A DNA stretch of 10,209 nucleotides from Firmicutes bacterium UBA6811 (GTDB lineage Bacteria > Bacillota > SHA-98 > UBA4971), in contig DKEX01000132.1 of NCBI GenBank assembly GCA_002452295.1, positions 888 to 11,096 on the forward strand, given 5' to 3'. The notes under the pieces were generated by a model. It was not told the origin of the DNA and ran no database searches. It saw only the letters and a list, made by a program, of their open reading frames with translations. Made by a program: the position numbers and the translations under genes. This document shows, piece by piece, positions 6,781 to 10,209 of this stretch (its first letter is position 1; each line of letters starts with the position of its first letter).

Positions 6781-8040
6781 ATGCGCGGAAGGTTGAAGCT
6801 GGCGGCGGTGCTTGCAGCGATGTGTCTTGTGTTCGCACTGATGGCAGGCGGTGGTGAAGCGGCGCGCGAGACCCGGCTGGAGTTCTGGACCATATCCCTG
6901 CAGCCCATGTTCAACGACTACATCAACGGGATCATCAAGGACTACGAGAAAGCAAATCCTGGTGTCAAGATTGTCTGGAAGGACTTGCCTATCGGCGTGA
7001 TCACGACCAAACTCACGGCAGCAATCGCAGGAGGCATCGCTCCCGACGTGGTGAATCTCAACACCGGCATGGCGGTGAGCCTCGCTGAAAGGCGCTCTCT
7101 CGTGAACATCGGAAAGGAGTTCCCGCAGTACAAGGACGTCTACTTTGAGGGTTTGTGGAACTCCGCCCGGTTCGAGGATGGAATCTATGCATTCCCGTGG
7201 TACGTTGTAACGCACGTGATGATGTACAACAAGGCCATATTTGAAAAGGCCGGTCTTGACCCTGCGAGCCCCCCGATCACGTGGGAGGAGATAACCGAGT
7301 GCGCAAAGCAAATCAAGGCGAAGACAGGGCTCTACGGGTTCATGCCCCATGTGAACTTCGTTGCGGACCTCATAGAGCTCGGGGTCCCGCTCACCAGCGA
7401 GGACAAGACCAGGGCAACGTTTAACACCCCCGACGCCGTTGCCAAGCTACAGTGGTACCAGGACCTCATGAAAAACGATATCATCCCGCGAGAGACTCTC
7501 CAGGCGGGGTACGCCGGCGCCCTCGACCGTTACCAGGCGGGCCAGCTCGGAATGATAGTCACCGGCCCGCAGTTCATCAGCAGAATCAAGACGAACGCCC
7601 CAGACGTATACAAAAACACGATGATCGCTCCCTATCCGCTCTCGAAGGGCAAGGTCGTCGGGGCTCCGCTGATGAACCTCGTCGTCCCAAAGGCCAGCAA
7701 GAACTGGTCCGAGGCCGCAAAGTTCGCGGCCCACGTTACGGGCGATGAGGCGCAACTTGCCTTTTGCAAGCTGGTCACGATCCTCCCCTCTACGAAGAAA
7801 GCAGCAGAGGATCCGTTCTTCACGCAGACCGACGGCACCATCGAGAGCATAGCCCGCAAGATAGCGGCATCGCAGTTGAAGCATGCGGTGGAAAGCGACC
7901 TCACCTTGCGGCATTCCCTGGACCTGCTTGACGCGCTGACCGTCCAGGTCGAAGCGGCGTTCTACGGCGAGAAGACTCCCAAAGAAGCGCTTGACCAGGC
8001 GGTCGCCGAGTGGAACAAGATACTCCAGCGAAAAGACTGA
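6781..8040 (+). CDS. Carbohydrate ABC transporter substrate-binding protein (family 1)
   Basis: Secreted solute-binding component (419 aa) of a CUT1-type sugar importer. The N-terminus is a signal peptide with basic MRGRLK, a hydrophobic core to about residue 22, and a likely signal-peptidase I site after GGGEA. The mature part has LEFWTISLQPMFNDYINGIIKDYEKANPG-type family 1 features: early aromatic FW, EKANPGVKIVW (56-66), AGGIAPDVVNLNTGMA (83-98), and late VPKASKN...AAKFAAHVTGDEAQLAF. Length is usual. Unusually, no lipobox cysteine follows the hydrophobic core. It precedes two cognate permease genes and follows the GntR/LacI-type regulator by 41 bp, so it is probably co-transcribed with it; I found no convincing promoter in the gap. 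The ligand is a mono- or oligosaccharide or derivative by family; which one cannot be read from the sequence. Confidence 0.93.
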   Translation: MRGRLKLAAVLAAMCLVFALMAGGGEAARETRLEFWTISLQPMFNDYINGIIKDYEKANPGVKIVWKDLPIGVITTKLTAAIAGGIAPDVVNLNTGMAVSLAERRSLVNIGKEFPQYKDVYFEGLWNSARFEDGIYAFPWYVVTHVMMYNKAIFEKAGLDPASPPITWEEITECAKQIKAKTGLYGFMPHVNFVADLIELGVPLTSEDKTRATFNTPDAVAKLQWYQDLMKNDIIPRETLQAGYAGALDRYQAGQLGMIVTGPQFISRIKTNAPDVYKNTMIAPYPLSKGKVVGAPLMNLVVPKASKNWSEAAKFAAHVTGDEAQLAFCKLVTILPSTKKAAEDPFFTQTDGTIESIARKIAASQLKHAVESDLTLRHSLDLLDALTVQVEAAFYGEKTPKEALDQAVAEWNKILQRKD

Positions 8041-8294
8041 ACGGCTCTTGCTGCAAGCGGTCGCCCCCGGGGCGGCAAAGCCGCAGCATGGCATCAGGGC
8101 GCGAGCCCGGCGTGCAGGAGGGGTGCCCTCTGCGGCGGAGGCTGCCGGTGCCTTGCGGCCAGGCGCGAGTCACCGCGCGTCGGCGATGGCGCCGGCGGCC
8201 TCGACCCTGGACCCTGGCATCGCCTCCACGCTGACCGGCCGCGTTGACGGGGCGGCAGTACAAGGGCGAATGAGGATCCTGGAGGTGTACTCCC
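8041..8294 (+). other. 254-bp gap with GC-rich hairpins between binding-protein and permease genes
   Basis: Just after the stop, TGCTGC (8049-8054) and GCAGCA (8083-8088) can pair around an inner CGCCCC (8062-8067)/GGGGCG (8069-8074) repeat. An alternative GCGGC-AAA-GCCGC hairpin (8072-8084) would compete. No T run follows, so this is not a standard intrinsic terminator. Structures here commonly stabilise binding-protein mRNA relative to the permease message. A GACCCTG tandem repeat occurs at 8203-8216. No convincing gene or promoter is visible in the rest. Confidence 0.45.
8281..8287 (+). promoter_or_regulatory. Shine-Dalgarno site of the first permease gene
   Basis: GGAGGTG ends 7 nt before ATG 8295 and supports that start, despite an N-terminus of about 35 polar residues before the first membrane segment. 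Confidence 0.75.
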
Positions 8295-9254
8295 ATGGCC
8301 TTGGGTGCGGCATCGGCCACATCTGGATCAGCCTCACGCGTCACACTTGCGAGGCCTCCCCGGAAGCGCAGGCTCTCGCACACGCAAGTGCGCCGGTGGG
8401 TCACGGCATACGCGTTTCTTCTGCCTGCGCTGGTTCTCATGGCGGTTTTCACGTTCTATCCCATCATCATGGGCATGGTCATCATGTTCTACGACTACAC
8501 GGTATTCGAGCCCATGGAATTCGTGGGGTTCGCGAACTTCTCGCGGGCGTTTGCCGACCAGGATTTCCACAAGAGCGTCTTGCACTCGGTCGAATACATT
8601 GTCGTGGTACCGGTCCTGCAGATTCTGTCCATCCTTGTGGCCGTCCTCGTGAACCGGAGCCTGCCGGGCATCACGTTCTTTCGCACAGCCTACTACATTC
8701 CCGTGGTGACTTCCACTGTGGCTGTCGCGATCTCATGGAAGTGGCTTTACAACTCAAACGGCATACTCAATTACGCGCTCACGTCCCTCGGTTTGATTGA
8801 GCGCCCGCTTTACTGGCTCACCAGCAAGGAACTCGCGCTCCCCAGCGTGATGATGGTCACCATGTGGAAGGGCATTGGTTGGTACATGGTGATATACCTC
8901 GCCGGGCTCCAGTCGGTGCCGAAGGAGCTCGAAGAGGCCGCTGCCATAGACGGGGCCTCCAGATGGCGGGTGATCCGGCACGTGACCATTCCGCTCCTGA
9001 AACCCTACGTGCTTTTCGCAACCTTTATGTCAGTCATGGGTGCTCTACAGGTATTTGACGAGGTATTCGTAATGACGGGCGGCGGGCCGCTCAAGTCCAC
9101 TCTTACAATGGCGGTCTACCAGTATTACAAGGCGTTCGGCGCCTTCGATTTCGGCTACGCGGCGGCTATAGGAATGCTTATGGCTCTTATGATCCTCGTT
9201 TTCAACATACCTGTATTTCGGATGCTGGCGAAAGGTGGCCTCAAGTACTACTGA
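8295..9254 (+). CDS. Sugar ABC transporter permease (MalF/UgpA type)
   Basis: Integral membrane subunit (319 aa) forming half of the translocation channel of a CUT1 importer. After a basic cytoplasmic N-terminus (RPPRKRRLSHTQVRRW) there are about six hydrophobic segments, near residues 37-67, 96-120, 130-150, 185-205, 237-257 and 286-310. The EAA loop that docks the ATPase is clear: ELEEAAAIDGASRWRVIRHV then TIPLLKP (211-237). FTFYPIIMGMVIMFYDY and FVGFANFSRAF are typical of the family's first segment and periplasmic loop, and FVMTGGGPLKSTLTMAVYQYYKAF is a characteristic late motif. The stop overlaps the next permease's ATG by one base (TGATG), indicating coupled translation. It pairs with the binding protein upstream. 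Confidence 0.95.
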   Translation: MALGAASATSGSASRVTLARPPRKRRLSHTQVRRWVTAYAFLLPALVLMAVFTFYPIIMGMVIMFYDYTVFEPMEFVGFANFSRAFADQDFHKSVLHSVEYIVVVPVLQILSILVAVLVNRSLPGITFFRTAYYIPVVTSTVAVAISWKWLYNSNGILNYALTSLGLIERPLYWLTSKELALPSVMMVTMWKGIGWYMVIYLAGLQSVPKELEEAAAIDGASRWRVIRHVTIPLLKPYVLFATFMSVMGALQVFDEVFVMTGGGPLKSTLTMAVYQYYKAFGAFDFGYAAAIGMLMALMILVFNIPVFRMLAKGGLKYY

Positions 9255-10111
9255 TGGACACCAGATCTCGGGCCGCCCGCAGACTCAGGCGGGCCTGGAA
9301 AGTCGCACAGATCGTGCTTCTGTATACGGCGCTTGTGTCAGTCGCCCTCGTCACAACAGGGCCGTTTCTCTGGCTTCTGTCAACCTCCCTCAAGACCGTG
9401 GGCAACGTTTACGCATTTCCCCCACAGATCATACCGAGGCCAGTTTCCCTCGACAACATGATCGGTGTCTGGCGACTGCTCGAGCTACAGAAATATCTGC
9501 TGAATACCATTCATATTACGGCGGTCGGACTCTTTCTCACCCTTGTCGTATCCGCGCTCGCGGCTTACCCCCTCGCGCGGATGGAGTTCCCGGGGCGCAA
9601 CCTCATCTTTCTCGCCCTCGTGAGCACGCTGGTGCTTCCGAACCCCGCGGGTATGATCATCAACTTTCTGACCCTCCAGAAGCTGCGCCTCATCAACACC
9701 CTGCCCGCGGTTTACTTGCCGTCCATAGGAAACGCGTTCGGGATATTCCTCTTGCGCCAGACATATCTCAGCATACCGGCAGAGATGGAAGACGCCGCGC
9801 GGGTTGATGGAGCAGGAGAGCTGGCGATATGGTGGCGAGTTGTGTTGCCTCTCGCGAAACCCGGAATCGCAACCCTTGCCATCATGAACTTCATGGGACA
9901 CTGGAACAACTTTCTGTGGCCCCTCATCGTCCTGCAGGACCCGGACAAGTACCCTATTGCCACGGCGCTGCAGTACCTGGAGGGCATGTTCCAGGACAAT
10001 TTCCGGTTCGTCGCGGCAGGGACCATGTTCTCCATGGTCCCTGTGCTCGTGGTGTTCTTCTCGATGCAGAGGTACTTCGTGAGTGGCCTCGCTGGCGCGC
10101 TGAAAGGCTAA
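9254..10111 (+). CDS. Sugar ABC transporter permease (MalG/UgpE type)
   Basis: Second membrane subunit (285 aa) of the CUT1 importer. Six hydrophobic segments are visible, near residues 16-45, 84-106, 116-137, 150-167, 203-225 and 255-272. The EAA loop is EMEDAARVDGAGELAIWWRV followed by VLPLAKP (177-203). GPFLWLLSTSLKT, NTIHITAVGLFLTLVVSALAAYPLARM and the tail MQRYFVSGLAGALKG are hallmark MalG-type sequences. The ATG shares one base with the preceding stop, so it is translationally coupled and no separate ribosome-binding site is needed. No ATPase gene follows within the window, so energising presumably depends on an MsmX/UgpC-type shared ATPase elsewhere or a gene just beyond the edge. Confidence 0.95.
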   Translation: MDTRSRAARRLRRAWKVAQIVLLYTALVSVALVTTGPFLWLLSTSLKTVGNVYAFPPQIIPRPVSLDNMIGVWRLLELQKYLLNTIHITAVGLFLTLVVSALAAYPLARMEFPGRNLIFLALVSTLVLPNPAGMIINFLTLQKLRLINTLPAVYLPSIGNAFGIFLLRQTYLSIPAEMEDAARVDGAGELAIWWRVVLPLAKPGIATLAIMNFMGHWNNFLWPLIVLQDPDKYPIATALQYLEGMFQDNFRFVAAGTMFSMVPVLVVFFSMQRYFVSGLAGALKG

Positions 10112-10154
10112 GTGAGGGTGCAGAAATGCTCTCGACTTTTGGGAGGGGTTGCCG

Positions 10155-10209
10155 GTGATTGCACGAGGGGTGTCAAAATCCGGCCACTGGCCAGACGGGC
10201 CGGATTTTG
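10155..10209 (+). CDS. Possible start of a further gene (partial, runs off the window)
   Basis: GTG 10155 is preceded by GGGAGGGG (10141-10148) at 6 nt spacing, and the frame stays open for 18 codons to the window edge (beginning with residues MIARGVSKSGHWPDGPDF). The position 43 bp after the permease stop would suit a further operon member. Against this, the same bases form a 12-bp perfect inverted repeat that looks like a terminator. The visible residues match no family I can name. Confidence 0.3.
   Translation, partial: MIARGVSKSGHWPDGPDF
10174..10209. terminator. Probable intrinsic terminator (12-bp perfect inverted repeat)
   Basis: CAAAATCCGGCC (10174-10185) and GGCCGGATTTTG (10198-10209) are perfect inverted copies around a 12-nt loop that itself contains the palindrome TGGCCA. 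The GC core flanked by AAAA and TTTT is the usual form of an intrinsic, possibly bidirectional, terminator, 63 nt after the last permease stop. The T run is only four and the window ends at the stem base, so the flanking sequence cannot be judged. Confidence 0.55.

Noticed and set aside
7991..8800. 269-codon plus-strand frame running from the binding-protein end into the first permease
   Set aside because: It is Gly/His/Arg-rich with no motif and overlaps the permease gene, which has its own ribosome-binding site and clear EAA loop.
1..10209. CRISPR array, insertion sequence, tRNA/rRNA, toxin-antitoxin or defence system
   Set aside because: No regular spaced repeats, transposase motifs, terminal inverted repeats with target duplications, tRNA-like folds or defence-protein motifs were seen.

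Overview
The window is GC-rich (roughly 60-65 % by eye), tightly packed and almost entirely plus-strand. Ribosome-binding sites are strong AGGAGG types and several starts are GTG. Together with a GntR/LacI-type hybrid regulator and a DUF4127 protein, this suggests a high-GC member of the Bacillota (Firmicutes) or a relative. That assignment is inference; no rRNA or tRNA is present to confirm it.

Layout. (1) 1-1072: the end of an oligopeptide/dipeptide (Opp/Dpp) ABC transporter operon, with the last codons of a probable upstream gene followed by the second ATPase (OppF/DppF type). (2) 1073-1378: a gap of about 300 bp that ends in a good extended -10 promoter, marking the start of a new unit. 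(3) 1379-5219: two tandem Gfo/Idh/MocA-family NAD(P)-dependent sugar oxidoreductases and a 597-aa DUF4127 protein, closely spaced. (4) 5220-5623: a 404-bp gap with a weak promoter candidate. (5) 5624-6739: a GntR-family regulator with a LacI/periplasmic-binding-type sensor domain. (6) 6781-10111: a CUT1-type carbohydrate ABC importer (binding protein and two permeases) with no ATPase. The binding protein is separated from the permeases by 254 bp containing GC-rich hairpins. (7) 10112-10209: a 12-bp perfect inverted repeat flanked by A and T runs, either an intrinsic terminator or part of a following gene.

Working model (inference): the regulator senses a sugar or derivative. The binding protein and permeases import it, powered by a shared ATPase encoded elsewhere. 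The two oxidoreductases and the DUF4127 protein process it in the cytoplasm. The DUF4127 protein is the one member without an assigned activity, and the locus offers a context for it: oxidoreductase-linked carbohydrate catabolism. No CRISPR array, insertion sequence, phage gene, RNA gene or defence system was seen.
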